Assembly (NCBI GenBank): GCA_903884435.1
Contig: CAISEY010000224.1
Coordinates: 1 to 59,579 of the forward strand
Direction: 5' to 3'
DNA length: 59,579 nt
Origin: an uncultured Hyphomicrobiales bacterium
GTDB lineage: Bacteria; Pseudomonadota; Alphaproteobacteria; Rhizobiales; Beijerinckiaceae
In this document: positions 34,154 to 42,932 of the stretch, in pieces
How the letters are laid out: each line of letters opens with the position of its first letter
Position numbering within the stretch: position 1 is the first letter of the stretch
The notes under the pieces: model-generated
Told to the model about the DNA's origin: nothing
The model's input: the letters and a program-made list of their open reading frames with translations, nothing else
The model's database searches: none
Translations under genes and position numbers: made by a program

Positions 34154-34249
34154 GGAGTTTGCCGCGCGCCCGCTCCGGACCTATGTTGCCGGGCGCGATC
34201 CATGAAGCTCGCGCGAAATCCGCTTCCCGATCACGCGAATGGACGCCAC

Positions 34250-34645
34250 ATGCCGCACTATACAGCGCTCGTCACGATTCTGGCCATTCTGCTTTACTTC
34301 GTCACCGCGGGGCTCGTCGGGCGCGCGCGCGCGAGACTGGGCGTGCCGGCGCCCGCGACGACCGGAAATCCCGAATTCGAGCGCGTTTTCCGCGTGCAGA
34401 TGAACACGCTCGAGTGGATGCCGATTTTCCTGCCGTTGCTCTGGCTGTTCGCGCTCTACGTCGGCGACGGCTGGGCGGCCCTGCTTGGCCTCGTCTGGAT
34501 CGCCGGACGCATCCTCTTCATCGTCGGCTACATGGCCGCGGCCGAAAAGCGCGGCCCGGGGTTTGGCGTTCAGGCCATCGCCTGCCTCGTTCTCATGGCG
34601 GGCTCGCTGATCGCCGTGGCGATCCGGATCGCGCACGGCGGCTGA
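34250..34645 (+). CDS. MAPEG family membrane protein
   Basis: This 131-residue inner-membrane protein has four hydrophobic helices. The MAPEG hallmark EFERVFRVQMNTLEWMPIFL lies between helices 1 and 2, and GRILFIVGYM and the RGPGF turn follow before the last helix. Eukaryotic relatives are glutathione transferases and leukotriene synthases; bacterial roles are mostly unknown. I chose ATG 34250 because homology starts with its hydrophobic helix. ATG 34202 would add 16 polar residues. Neither start has a good ribosome binding site. Confidence 0.82.
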   Translation: MPHYTALVTILAILLYFVTAGLVGRARARLGVPAPATTGNPEFERVFRVQMNTLEWMPIFLPLLWLFALYVGDGWAALLGLVWIAGRILFIVGYMAAAEKRGPGFGVQAIACLVLMAGSLIAVAIRIAHGG

Positions 34646-34660
34646 CGCGCGCGGCTCCTC

Positions 34661-35368
34661 TCAAACCGTCACAAGCCCCGTGCCGCGCATGATGGCGCGG
34701 GCCTCTTCCGCGCGCAGGAAGTCGAGGAAGGCGCGCGCGGCCTCCGTCGCGGCCGCGCTGGCGCCAATCCCTCCCTCGAAGGGCGTTCCAAGCCCCATCG
34801 CGTCGGGGATCACGCCGCCCCAGACGACGCCGGGCACCGTGATGATCTCGCTCGCGAGGGTCATCACCGCGTCGAACGCGCCTTTCGCGACTTCGGCGGA
34901 AACGACGGAGCCCGGCCCCATCACGAACCTGGCGCGGGCGCGCAGATCGTCCGCGAGGCCGAGCTTTTCCGCCGCCGCGAGGATGTCGGCGCCGAGATTC
35001 GTGCCCGCCTTCGGGTCCGACAGTCCGATGGTTCGCGCCGAGCGGATCGCCGCGACGAATTCATCGAGCGTGCCGACCGGCTTCGCGCCGAAGGCCGGGC
35101 TGAAGCCAATGCCCACCGGGCTCTTCGCCACGACGAAGCGCGAATGCAGTTGCGCCGCGGCCTCCGCGTTGATGCTGACGGAGGTGACGACGACCGCGTC
35201 GAAGCCCGATCCCTTCGAGACGGCCTCCCGCGTCGCGGCGGGCGTGCCAAACGTCAGGATGATGTTCGTTCCGCTCGCCTTTTCGTAAATCGGCGCGATT
35301 TTCTCCATCGCCGCGCGGAACCCGCCCGCGCAAATGATCCGCAATTCGCCGCCGCTCGCCGCCGTCAT
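34661..35368 (-). CDS. ModA-like substrate-binding protein without signal peptide
   Basis: This 235-residue type-II binding-protein fold is of the molybdate/sulfate group: LRIICAGGFRAAMEKIAPIYEKASG, FGTPAATREAVSKG, GLSDPKAGTNLGADIL and C-terminal FLDFLRAEEARAIMRGTGL. It has no signal peptide after ATG 35368 (GGGAG 7 bases upstream), so it may bind an anion or small molecule in the cytosol. The longer frame to 35425 also lacks a signal. No ModB or ModC is nearby. Its stop lies 15 bases from the convergent MAPEG stop, with no visible terminator. Confidence 0.83.
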   Translation of the reverse strand: MTAASGGELRIICAGGFRAAMEKIAPIYEKASGTNIILTFGTPAATREAVSKGSGFDAVVVTSVSINAEAAAQLHSRFVVAKSPVGIGFSPAFGAKPVGTLDEFVAAIRSARTIGLSDPKAGTNLGADILAAAEKLGLADDLRARARFVMGPGSVVSAEVAKGAFDAVMTLASEIITVPGVVWGGVIPDAMGLGTPFEGGIGASAAATEAARAFLDFLRAEEARAIMRGTGLVTV

Positions 35369-35443
35369 GTTCCGCTCCCTGAAAAAGACCGCCGCTGTTT
35401 TCGCCGCGTGGCGCGCCCAAGACAAGCCCCGCGCGTGACGCGC

Positions 35444-36757
35444 TCAGCTTGTCGCGCCCGCCTTCGCCGGCCCGCCTTCCGCCGGCTCTTCTTCAGGCGG
35501 CGCGAGCCGCCAGACGACGAGACACAGGACCGCCACGGGAATTCCAATCAGCGAGGTCGAAACGAAGAATTTCGTGTAGCCGAAACTGTCGACCATGAAG
35601 CCGGACAGGCCGCCGACAACCTTGCCTGGCAGGGCGTAGAGCGAACTCAGCAGGGCGTATTGCGTCGCGGCGAACAACGGCGACGTGAGCGACGACATCC
35701 AGGCGATGAGCGCGGTTCCCGCGAACCCGCCGGCGAAATTCTCGACGCTGATCGCGGCCGTCAGGAGTTCGATCCGCGCGCCATGCGCCGAGAGCCAGGC
35801 CATCGTCAGATGCGAGGACGAGGCCGCGACGCCGCCGATCATCAGCGTGGGCATGAGACCGAGGCGCGCGACGCTGAAGCCGCCCGCGAAAATGCCGGCC
35901 ATGCCAATCCACACGCCGTAGAGTTTCGACACCGTGGCGATGTCGGTTTTCGAGAATCCGAGGTCGATGTAGAGCGGGTTCGCCATCACGCCCGAGACGA
36001 AATCCGGCAGGCGATAGATCGAGACGAGCAGCAGGATGAACACGAGCCGCCAGCCATGGCGGGCGACGAGATCGGCGAGCGGCTGGTAAAACGAGGTCGT
36101 CAGCGAAAAGCCGCCCGTGCCGGCGACGGCCTTGTCCGCGAGGCGCGGCGAGGCGAGGCAGGCGCCGACGCCCACCAGCATCAGAACCGCCATGGCGAAA
36201 TAGGCCGCCTTCCAGCTGACGAAATCGGCGATGTAGAGCGCGCCCGCCCCCGAGCACAGGAGAGACAGCCTGTAGCCCAGCTGGTAGGTCGCGGACATCA
36301 TCCCCTGGTCTTCGGCCTCCGCCGCGTCGATGCGCCAGCCGTCGATGACGATGTCCTGCGTCGCCGCCGCGAAGGCGACGAAGAACGCGCAGGCGACCGT
36401 CCAGCCGAGAAAACGCGCGGGGTCGCCGAAGGCCACGCCGCAGAGCCCGATGGCGACGCAGATTTGCGCCAGCATCATCCAGGCGCGCCGTCGCCCGAGC
36501 AGCCGCGCGAGAAAGGGAACGTCGCAGGTGTCGATCACGGGCGCCCAGAGAAACTTGAAGGTGAAGGCCAGCGCCACGTAGCTCATCAGGCCGATGTCGC
36601 TTCTGGAAATTCCGACTTCGCGCAGCCAGGCCGACTGGGTCGAGAAAATCAGCAGAAACGGCAGGCCGGAGCTGAAGCCCAGCGCCAGCATGAGGGCGAG
36701 CCGCCGGTCGGCGACGATTTCCCGGAGCGTGGGACGACGTTTTTTGGGCGCAGTCAT
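35444..36757 (-). CDS. AmpG-like MFS permease
   Basis: This 437-residue inner-membrane protein has about 12 helices. It resembles AmpG muropeptide permeases and the acetyl-CoA transporter group: GFSSGLPFLLIFSTQSAWLRE, GRRRAWMMLAQI, AATQDIVIDGWRID, and SPLFAATQYALLSSLYALPGK. AmpG imports GlcNAc-anhydroMurNAc peptides for wall recycling. The N-terminus KKRRPTLREIVADRRL is typical. No amidase or beta-lactamase gene is nearby. It is divergent from the Gfo/Idh gene. Confidence 0.87.
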   Translation of the reverse strand: MTAPKKRRPTLREIVADRRLALMLALGFSSGLPFLLIFSTQSAWLREVGISRSDIGLMSYVALAFTFKFLWAPVIDTCDVPFLARLLGRRRAWMMLAQICVAIGLCGVAFGDPARFLGWTVACAFFVAFAAATQDIVIDGWRIDAAEAEDQGMMSATYQLGYRLSLLCSGAGALYIADFVSWKAAYFAMAVLMLVGVGACLASPRLADKAVAGTGGFSLTTSFYQPLADLVARHGWRLVFILLLVSIYRLPDFVSGVMANPLYIDLGFSKTDIATVSKLYGVWIGMAGIFAGGFSVARLGLMPTLMIGGVAASSSHLTMAWLSAHGARIELLTAAISVENFAGGFAGTALIAWMSSLTSPLFAATQYALLSSLYALPGKVVGGLSGFMVDSFGYTKFFVSTSLIGIPVAVLCLVVWRLAPPEEEPAEGGPAKAGATS

Positions 36758-36849
36758 GCGCCACTATGGCATGATTCGCGGGATGGACGGGAAGGCTTGC
36801 CAGCGCGGTCGTGGCCGGCGAAGCTGCCGCAAATCAACAGGAGATCGCC

Positions 36850-37812
36850 GTGCTGCAACTCGCCATCGTCGGGCTTGGAAGCTGGGGCAAGCGACTGGTC
36901 GCCTCCGTGCAGGGCAAATCGGACAAGGTTCGCTTCGCGACCGCGGTCGTCCGCCGTCCCGAACGGGCCGGGGAGTTCGCGGGCAAGCACGGGATGACAG
37001 TCGCGACGGATTACGCGGCCGTTCTCGCCGATCCCGCGATCGCCGGCGTCGTCTCCTGCGGCCCCGCGCACTTGCACGCCGCGCATTCGCTGGCGGCGCT
37101 GGAGGCCGGCAAGCCGGTGCTGGCGGTGAAGCCCATGGCGACCAGCGCGCAAGACGCGCGCGGGCTCGAACGCGCCGCGACGAAATCCGGCGTCCTGCTC
37201 GCGCTCGGCTACAACCGGTGCTTTTTCCCCAATGTCGCGGAATTGCGCCGGCGCCTTCGCGCGGGAGATCTGGGCCGCGTGCTGCACAGCGAGGGCAATT
37301 TCTGCGTCGATCGTTATGGCGAGATCAGGGCCGGCGACTGGAAGGCCGATCCCGCGCACATTCCCGCCGGCAGCCTCGCCGATCACATGCTTTACCTCAC
37401 GATCGAGACCCTCGGGCCGATCGTCGAAGTCACCGCGCTGGCGCAACGCGACGTGTCGGCGAACCCGCTCGCCGACTCCACCGCGATCTTGCTGAAGTCG
37501 GCGACGGGCCAGAGCGGACTTCTCACCGCCGTTGGCGTGACGCCGGATTTCTACCGGTTCCATGTGTTCGGCGACCGGGGCTGGGCGGAAATCCGGGGAT
37601 CGCGGCACTTCACCTTCCAGCCCGCGGAGGGCGAACGCGAAGACATCCGGTTTCCCGAAATCGACGCGGAGCGGGCGGAGGTCGAGGCTTTCGCCGACGC
37701 GATCGAGGGGCGGGCGGATTTTCCCGTGCCCGTCGCGGACGCCGTGCATGGCGTCGCGGTGATGGAGGCGATGGGCCGCTCCGCCCTCGCTGGCGCGACC
37801 GTGAAGATCTAG
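36850..37812 (+). CDS. Gfo/Idh/MocA family oxidoreductase
   Basis: This 320-residue cytosolic NAD(P)-dependent oxidoreductase has an N-terminal Rossmann fold AIVGLGSWGKRL (residues 5-16), the conserved Lys in VLAVKPMATS (K94), then an alpha/beta substrate domain with YNRCFFPNVAELRR and HIPAGSLADHMLYL. Typical substrates are sugars, inositols or reduced acids. GTG 36850 was chosen because AGGAGA lies 6 bases upstream and the fold starts right after it. The next gene, isobutyryl-CoA dehydrogenase-like, begins 107 bases later. Confidence 0.88.
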   Translation: MLQLAIVGLGSWGKRLVASVQGKSDKVRFATAVVRRPERAGEFAGKHGMTVATDYAAVLADPAIAGVVSCGPAHLHAAHSLAALEAGKPVLAVKPMATSAQDARGLERAATKSGVLLALGYNRCFFPNVAELRRRLRAGDLGRVLHSEGNFCVDRYGEIRAGDWKADPAHIPAGSLADHMLYLTIETLGPIVEVTALAQRDVSANPLADSTAILLKSATGQSGLLTAVGVTPDFYRFHVFGDRGWAEIRGSRHFTFQPAEGEREDIRFPEIDAERAEVEAFADAIEGRADFPVPVADAVHGVAVMEAMGRSALAGATVKI

Positions 37813-37919
37813 CGGGCGTCGGCGCGTTCCACGCCTTTCGTCCAGCTTGCAATGGCGGGAGGCGCGTGGAAACCTGCGCGCGCCCGGAGGCGTCCGGGAG
37901 GCCGGACCATCGTCACCAA

Positions 37920-39062
37920 ATGCTTTTCTCGCTCAATCCCGAACAGATCGCCATTCGCGACATGGCGCGCGACTTCGCCGACGCGCGCATCGCGCCGCGC
38001 GCGCTCGAATGGGACGAGAAGAAGCACTTTCCCGTCGATGTTCTGCGCGAGGCGGCGGCGCTCGGCATGTCCGGCATTTACACGCGCGAGGATCATGGCG
38101 GCTCCGGCCTTGGCAGGCTCGACGCGGCGCTGATTTTCGAGGCGCTGGCGACGGGCTGCCCCTGCGTCTCCGCCTATCTCTCCATCCACAACATGGTCGC
38201 GTGGATGATCGACGTTTACGGCGACGGGGCGCAGCGGGAAAAATGGCTGCCGATGCTGATGCGCATGGACCGGCTCGCGAGCTATTGCCTGACGGAGCCG
38301 GGCTCCGGTTCCGACGCCGCGGCTCTCTCGACGCGCGCCCGCCGCGACGGCGATCACTACGTGCTCGACGGACAAAAACAGTTCATTTCCGGCGCGGGCA
38401 ACCCGGATGATTTCTACGTGGTGATGGCGCGCACCGGCGAGGCGGGGCCGAAGGGCGTTTCCTGCCTCGTGGTCGAGGGGGGGACGCCCGGACTTTCGTT
38501 CGGCGCCAACGAGCGCAAAATGGGCTGGAACGCCCAGCCGACGCGCGCGGTGATTTTCGAGGGCGCGCGCGTGCCCGTGGCGAACCGCCTCGGCGCGGAA
38601 GGCGACGGGTTCCGCATCGCCATGTCGGGCCTCGATGGCGGGCGGCTGAACATCGGCGCCTGTTCGCTCGGCGGCGGCCAGTCGGCGCTCGACAAGGCGC
38701 TCGCCTACATGAAGGAACGCAAGGCCTTCGGCAAAAGGCTCGACGAGTTTCAGGCCCTGCAATTCCGCCTCGCGGACATGGCGACCGAACTCGAATGCGC
38801 GCGCACGTTTCTGTGGCGCGCCGCCGCCTCGCTCGACGCGAAAGCGCCCGACGCCACGCGGCTTTGCGCCATGGCGAAACGGGTCGCCACGGACACGGGT
38901 TTCAAGGTCGCCAACGACGCGCTGCAATTGCTCGGCGGCTATGGCTATCTCGCCGACTACGGAATCGAGAAGATCGTGCGCGACCTGCGCGTGCACCAGA
39001 TTCTCGAGGGCACCAACGAGATCATGCGGGTGATCGTGGCGCGGGGGCTGGTGGGGAGATAG
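37920..39062 (+). CDS. Isobutyryl-CoA dehydrogenase-like acyl-CoA dehydrogenase
   Basis: This 380-residue ETF-linked flavoenzyme has N-terminal LNPEQIAIRDMARDFA, YCLTEPGSGSDAAAL, LDGQKQFISGAG, ERKAFGKRLDEFQALQF and the catalytic Glu in HQILEGTNEIMR (about E363). It most resembles ACAD8/isobutyryl-CoA dehydrogenase of valine catabolism, which makes methacrylyl-CoA. That fits 3-hydroxyisobutyrate dehydrogenase encoded just downstream, after one intervening foreign-looking gene. The ribosome binding site for ATG 37920 is weak (GGGAGG lies about 17 bases upstream). Confidence 0.9.
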   Translation: MLFSLNPEQIAIRDMARDFADARIAPRALEWDEKKHFPVDVLREAAALGMSGIYTREDHGGSGLGRLDAALIFEALATGCPCVSAYLSIHNMVAWMIDVYGDGAQREKWLPMLMRMDRLASYCLTEPGSGSDAAALSTRARRDGDHYVLDGQKQFISGAGNPDDFYVVMARTGEAGPKGVSCLVVEGGTPGLSFGANERKMGWNAQPTRAVIFEGARVPVANRLGAEGDGFRIAMSGLDGGRLNIGACSLGGGQSALDKALAYMKERKAFGKRLDEFQALQFRLADMATELECARTFLWRAAASLDAKAPDATRLCAMAKRVATDTGFKVANDALQLLGGYGYLADYGIEKIVRDLRVHQILEGTNEIMRVIVARGLVGR

Positions 39063-39064
39063 CG

Positions 39065-39607
39065 ATGGGAACAATCACCTCGCAATCTTCGCTTATCGGC
39101 GCCTCTGGCGAGCACTACGTCATGTGCCAGCTCTTGAGGCGTGGCTGGATTGCCGCGCTGGCGCCAGCTGGAGTGCCATACGCGGACATCATCGTCACCG
39201 ATGAAATTGGTGCGCGCTTGTGCGCCATACAGGTGAAAACACGCAGGGAAATTGGCTCCGATGGCGGCTGGCACATGAAAGAAAAACACGAAAAAATCGC
39301 TTCGTCTAGTATCTTTTATTGTTTTGTTGATTTTTGGAAAGACGTAGACAGCCGACCTCAATGCTGGATCGTCCCCAGTTCGATAGTTGCCGAAGCGCTC
39401 AGGGCGTCGCACAAAAATTGGCTCGGGCAATCCGCCAAATCTGGAAAGATTCGCAAAGATGGTCCGATGCGACGATTTTTGCCAGATTATAGCAAATTCC
39501 AAATGACAGAGTCCCATGCTTCAGGCTGGCTTGATAAATACAAAGAGAAGTGGGACCAAATTCGCGAGCCAGAAACTGGAAATACAAATCAGGGCGCATC
39601 CGAATGA
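39065..39607 (+). CDS. PD-(D/E)XK-like nuclease-fold protein, probably acquired
   Basis: This 180-residue cytosolic protein has the layout of small PD-(D/E)XK nucleases: E16 (GASGEHYVMCQLLRRGW), D41 (YADIIVTD) and Q56-V-K58 (AIQVKTR). Hjc-like and DUF4365-like proteins share this pattern. The base composition is visibly AT-richer than its neighbours (for example 39310-39350 and 39480-39600). It starts 2 bases after the acyl-CoA dehydrogenase stop and ends in an ATGA overlap with the 3-hydroxyisobutyrate dehydrogenase gene, so it sits inside an otherwise metabolic operon. It might be a defence or repair protein; its activity is inferred. Confidence 0.72.
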   Translation: MGTITSQSSLIGASGEHYVMCQLLRRGWIAALAPAGVPYADIIVTDEIGARLCAIQVKTRREIGSDGGWHMKEKHEKIASSSIFYCFVDFWKDVDSRPQCWIVPSSIVAEALRASHKNWLGQSAKSGKIRKDGPMRRFLPDYSKFQMTESHASGWLDKYKEKWDQIREPETGNTNQGASE

Positions 39608-40488
39608 CCCAAATCGCTTTCATCGGCCTCGGCAACATGGGCGGCCCCATGGCCGCCAATCTCGCGAAGGCCGGACACGCCGTCAGAGGCTTCGACCTTT
39701 CGCCCGTCTCGCGCGAGGCCGCGGCCAGGGACGGCGTCTCCATCGGCGCCTCGAACACGGACATCGTCGCCGGCGCGGACGTGATCGTCACCATGTTGCC
39801 GACGGGCAAGCATGTCCTCGCGGTGCTCGCCGAAATCCTGCCGCGGGCCAAAAAAGGCGCGCTGATCGTCGATTCCTCCACCATCGATTTCGACAGCGCG
39901 AAAAAAGCCCACGCGCTGGCGAAGGAACACGGCTTCCTTTTCGTCGACGCGCCGGTCTCCGGCGGCACCGGCGGCGCGAAGACGGGCACGCTGACCTTCA
40001 TGTGCGGCGGCGACGACACGGCCTTCGCCGCCGCGAGGCCGCTGCTGGAGAACATGGGCAAGCGCATCGTCCATTGCGGCGGCGCGGCGGCGGGACAGGC
40101 CGCGAAAATCTGCAACAACATGATCCTCGGCGCGACGATGATCGCGACCTGCGAGGCCTTCGTGCTCGGAGAAAAGCTCGGCCTGACGCCACAGGCGTTG
40201 TTCGACGTGGTGTCTACTTCATCGGGGCAATCGTGGTCGACGACGGCCTACTGTCCCGTGCCCGGCCCCGTGCCGGCGGCGCCCTCCAACAATGGTTACA
40301 AGCCGGGCTTCGCCTCCGCGCTGATGTTGAAGGATTTGCGCCTGTCGCAGGAAGCCGCCGCCAGCGTCGGCGCCACGACCGCCATGGGCGCGCTGGCGAC
40401 GCAGCTCTACGCCGTGCACAACGCGTGGGGCGAGGGCGGCGCGGATTTCTCGGGGATCATCAATCTCATCCGCGGGAAAGCCGGATAG
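39604..40488 (+). CDS. mmsB: 3-hydroxyisobutyrate dehydrogenase
   Basis: This 294-residue NAD-dependent dehydrogenase converts 3-hydroxyisobutyrate to methylmalonate semialdehyde in valine breakdown. Seen: FIGLGNMGGPMAANLAKAGH (residues about 6-25), DAPVSGGTGGAKTGTLTFM, the catalytic-lysine helix GQAAKICNNMI, and GYKPGFASALMLKDLRL. All blocks are intact and the length matches. ATG 39604 overlaps the stop of the nuclease-like gene (ATGA). Methylmalonate semialdehyde dehydrogenase is not in the window. Confidence 0.93.
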   Translation: MTQIAFIGLGNMGGPMAANLAKAGHAVRGFDLSPVSREAAARDGVSIGASNTDIVAGADVIVTMLPTGKHVLAVLAEILPRAKKGALIVDSSTIDFDSAKKAHALAKEHGFLFVDAPVSGGTGGAKTGTLTFMCGGDDTAFAAARPLLENMGKRIVHCGGAAAGQAAKICNNMILGATMIATCEAFVLGEKLGLTPQALFDVVSTSSGQSWSTTAYCPVPGPVPAAPSNNGYKPGFASALMLKDLRLSQEAAASVGATTAMGALATQLYAVHNAWGEGGADFSGIINLIRGKAG

Positions 40489-40559
40489 CCGCCCCGGACA
40501 ATGTGGACTCGGCGCGCGCCGGATGTATGCTGACCGCCTCGACAAAGGGGGAGGATCGA

Positions 40560-41486
40560 ATGCATCTCGCGACACGCCGCGCCGCGCTGGCCGGATTTGG
40601 CGCCTTCGCCGCGACGGCGGCCATGCCGGCGCGCGCGCAAACCAGCAACGTGGTTTCGAGCCGCGACATCGAATATGGCAAGCATGACGGCGTCTCCCTG
40701 ACCGGCGATCTCTGGCAGCCCGCGGCGCCCGGAAAATATCCCGTCGTGATCGGCATTCACGGCGGCGGCTGGCAGCGCGGTTCACGAACGACCTGGCAGT
40801 ATTGGGGGCCTTGGCTGGCCCGGCGTGGCTATGTGTTCTTCGCCGCCAGCTACCGGCTGATGCCGCCGGGCAAGAAGATGTTTCCGGAATCCGTGCACGA
40901 CGTGCGCGCCGCCATCCAGTTCATCCGCTCGCGCGGCGAGGCGCTCGGGGTCGATCCGGATCGCGTCGCGCTGATGGGCGATTCCGCCGGGGCGCATCTC
41001 GTGGCGCTCGTCGGCCTCGCCGGCGATCACCCGACGTTCAGGGGCGCGGCCTACATGGACGATTCCTACGCGGGCGTCAGCGCGAAAGTGAAGGCGGTGA
41101 TTTCCAATTACGGCATTTTCGACATGGTGCAGCAATGGAACCACGACGTGCTGAGCCGCCCGCGCGACAACATCGTCGAGAAATATCTCGGCGCGGCGCC
41201 GATGGACAATCGCAAGCTCTATTTCGACGCTTCACCGATGAGCTACGTCACGAAGGACAATTCGTCCGTCGCCTTCCTGCTCTCGCATGGCACGGAGGAC
41301 GACATCGTCGATCGGGCCCAGTCGGACGCTTTTCTCCTCGCCCTCAAGCAAAATCTGAATCCTGCGTTCCACTTCGTCAATCCCGGCGCGGCGCACGGCT
41401 GGAATTCGGAGCCCATCGACGAGCCGGGCAGCTACACGAACGCCTTCGCGCCGCGCGTGTTGCGTTTCCTCGCGGAACGCCTGTAA
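40560..41486 (+). CDS. Tat-exported alpha/beta hydrolase (esterase, BD-FAE/HSL-like)
   Basis: This 308-residue protein begins ATRRAALAGFGAF, a twin-arginine-type signal ending ARAQ (residue 27), so it is probably exported folded to the periplasm. The esterase core shows an oxyanion HGGGW (67-71), nucleophile S142 in GDSAGAH, an Asp near 277 (HGTEDD) and a His in AAHGWNSE. It would cleave esters of an imported compound. GGGGGAGGATC lies before ATG 40560. It begins a four-gene set: esterase, Bug receptor, Rieske protein, amidohydrolase. Confidence 0.87.
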   Translation: MHLATRRAALAGFGAFAATAAMPARAQTSNVVSSRDIEYGKHDGVSLTGDLWQPAAPGKYPVVIGIHGGGWQRGSRTTWQYWGPWLARRGYVFFAASYRLMPPGKKMFPESVHDVRAAIQFIRSRGEALGVDPDRVALMGDSAGAHLVALVGLAGDHPTFRGAAYMDDSYAGVSAKVKAVISNYGIFDMVQQWNHDVLSRPRDNIVEKYLGAAPMDNRKLYFDASPMSYVTKDNSSVAFLLSHGTEDDIVDRAQSDAFLLALKQNLNPAFHFVNPGAAHGWNSEPIDEPGSYTNAFAPRVLRFLAERL

Positions 41487-41515
41487 ACACCAGCGTTCTT
41501 TCCGGGAGTTCGCCC

Positions 41516-42550
41516 ATGCCCATCCGCGCCACGCTGACTGGCGCCCTCGCCGCCGCGTTCCTGTTGTCGGGAGCGGGCGTCCGCGCGCAAACCGCGGTTG
41601 AATTCTACAAGGGCAAGACGATCAATATCATTGTCGGCTTTGGCGCCGGCGGCGGCTATGATCTTTACGCGCGGCTCGTTGGCCGGTTCATCGGCGAATA
41701 CATTCCCGGCAATCCGAAGGTCGTCGTGCAGAACATGGATGGCGCGGGCAGCGTGCGCGCCGCCAATTATGTTTACACCGGCGCGCCGAAGGACGGCACG
41801 GTGATCGCCGCCGTCAACCAGAACATGCCCATGTATCAATTGCTCGGCGGCAAGGCCGCGCAATTCGACGCGGCGAAAATGACATGGCTCGGCACGATGG
41901 GCGGCTCCAACGGGCTGCTCTACACCTGGCACACGAGCAAGGTGAAGACGATCGAGGACGCGATGAAGACGCCCGTGACGCTCGGCGGCACCGGCACGAA
42001 TTCGGACTCGCACATTTTTCCGACTTTGATCAACAACATGATCGGCACGAAATTCCGGGTGATCAACGGTTACGCCGGCGGCAGCAAGGAAGTGCATCTC
42101 GCGCTGGAGCGGGGCGAGGTCGAGGGCCGCGGCGGCAATTCCTGGTCGAGCCTCCTCAGTTCCAACCGCGACTGGGTCGAACAGAAGAAATTGAATTTTC
42201 TCGTGCAAATCGGCTTCGAGCCGGAGCCTGAACTGCGCGCCGTGCCCATGCTGCAAAGCCTCATGAAGACCTACGACGAACGCAAGATCGTCGATCTCGT
42301 GTCGTTGCCCACCGTGCTTGGCTACGCGCAATGGGTGGCGCCGGAGGTTCCCGCGGATCGCGTCGAGACGCTGCGCGCGGCCTACGCGGCGACCATGAAA
42401 GACCCCGGGTTTCTCGCCGAGACCCGCAAGCTCGGCGTTCCCCTGCGGCCCGACACGGGCGCGGCGGTGGAGACCCTTGTCAAACGCGTCGCGAACACTC
42501 CAAAACCCGTGCTGCTGGAAGCGGCGCGCCTGCTCGAATGGAAGGACTGA
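41516..42550 (+). CDS. Bug/TctC-like receptor, copy 4
   Basis: This 344-residue periplasmic receptor has a signal peptide of 25 residues (ending VRAQ). The mature start TAVEFYKGKTINIIVG is followed by GAGGGYDLYARLVG, IPGNPKVVVQNMDGAGS and APKDGTVIA. All structural hallmarks of the Bug fold are kept, including the GGYD turn. It lies 29 bases after the esterase gene, and its stop codon is one base before the Rieske gene start, so the three are probably translated from one mRNA. No TctA/TctB subunits are nearby. Confidence 0.91.
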   Translation: MPIRATLTGALAAAFLLSGAGVRAQTAVEFYKGKTINIIVGFGAGGGYDLYARLVGRFIGEYIPGNPKVVVQNMDGAGSVRAANYVYTGAPKDGTVIAAVNQNMPMYQLLGGKAAQFDAAKMTWLGTMGGSNGLLYTWHTSKVKTIEDAMKTPVTLGGTGTNSDSHIFPTLINNMIGTKFRVINGYAGGSKEVHLALERGEVEGRGGNSWSSLLSSNRDWVEQKKLNFLVQIGFEPEPELRAVPMLQSLMKTYDERKIVDLVSLPTVLGYAQWVAPEVPADRVETLRAAYAATMKDPGFLAETRKLGVPLRPDTGAAVETLVKRVANTPKPVLLEAARLLEWKD

Positions 42551-42551
42551 C

Positions 42552-42917
42552 ATGCCCGAAATATTCGTCGCCAAACAATCCCAACTCGCCGATGGCGACC
42601 GGCGCATCGTGAAAACGGCGCGCGGCGAAATTGGCGTCTTCCGACACGCCGGCGCGTTCTACGCCTACGACAACAAATGCGTTCATTCCGGCGGTCCCGC
42701 CTGCGAGGGCGTCACGATCCCGAAGGTCGTCGACATCATCGCCGAGGACCGCACCTACCAGGGCCAGACCTTCGACGAAAGCGAAATGCATTTCGTCTGT
42801 CCCTGGCATGGCTACGAATACGACATGAAAACGGGCGTCTGTGTCGGGGACCGCCGTCTCAAGCTGAAATCCTACGAAGTCGTCCAGCGCGGCGACGACG
42901 TTTTCGTCATCGCCTGA
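42552..42917 (+). CDS. Rieske [2Fe-2S] protein with long inter-motif loop
   Basis: This 121-residue cytosolic protein carries both Rieske ligand pairs, C43-x-H45 (NKCVHSGGP) and C83-PW-H86 (FVCPWHGYEYD), that hold a 2Fe-2S cluster. About 37 residues separate the pairs, against about 16-17 in ordinary Rieske ferredoxins; the insert contains VVDIIAEDRTYQGQTFDE. It could be the ferredoxin of a ring-hydroxylating or other oxygenase, but no oxygenase alpha subunit or reductase is in the window. It starts one base after the Bug receptor stop. Confidence 0.88.
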   Translation: MPEIFVAKQSQLADGDRRIVKTARGEIGVFRHAGAFYAYDNKCVHSGGPACEGVTIPKVVDIIAEDRTYQGQTFDESEMHFVCPWHGYEYDMKTGVCVGDRRLKLKSYEVVQRGDDVFVIA

Positions 42918-42932
42918 CAGAGCGGGGAAACC

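Noticed and set aside
36594..37919. Upstream extension of the isobutyryl-CoA dehydrogenase frame across the Gfo/Idh gene
   Set aside because: The extension is the Gfo/Idh gene read in another frame; the dehydrogenase family starts at ATG 37920.
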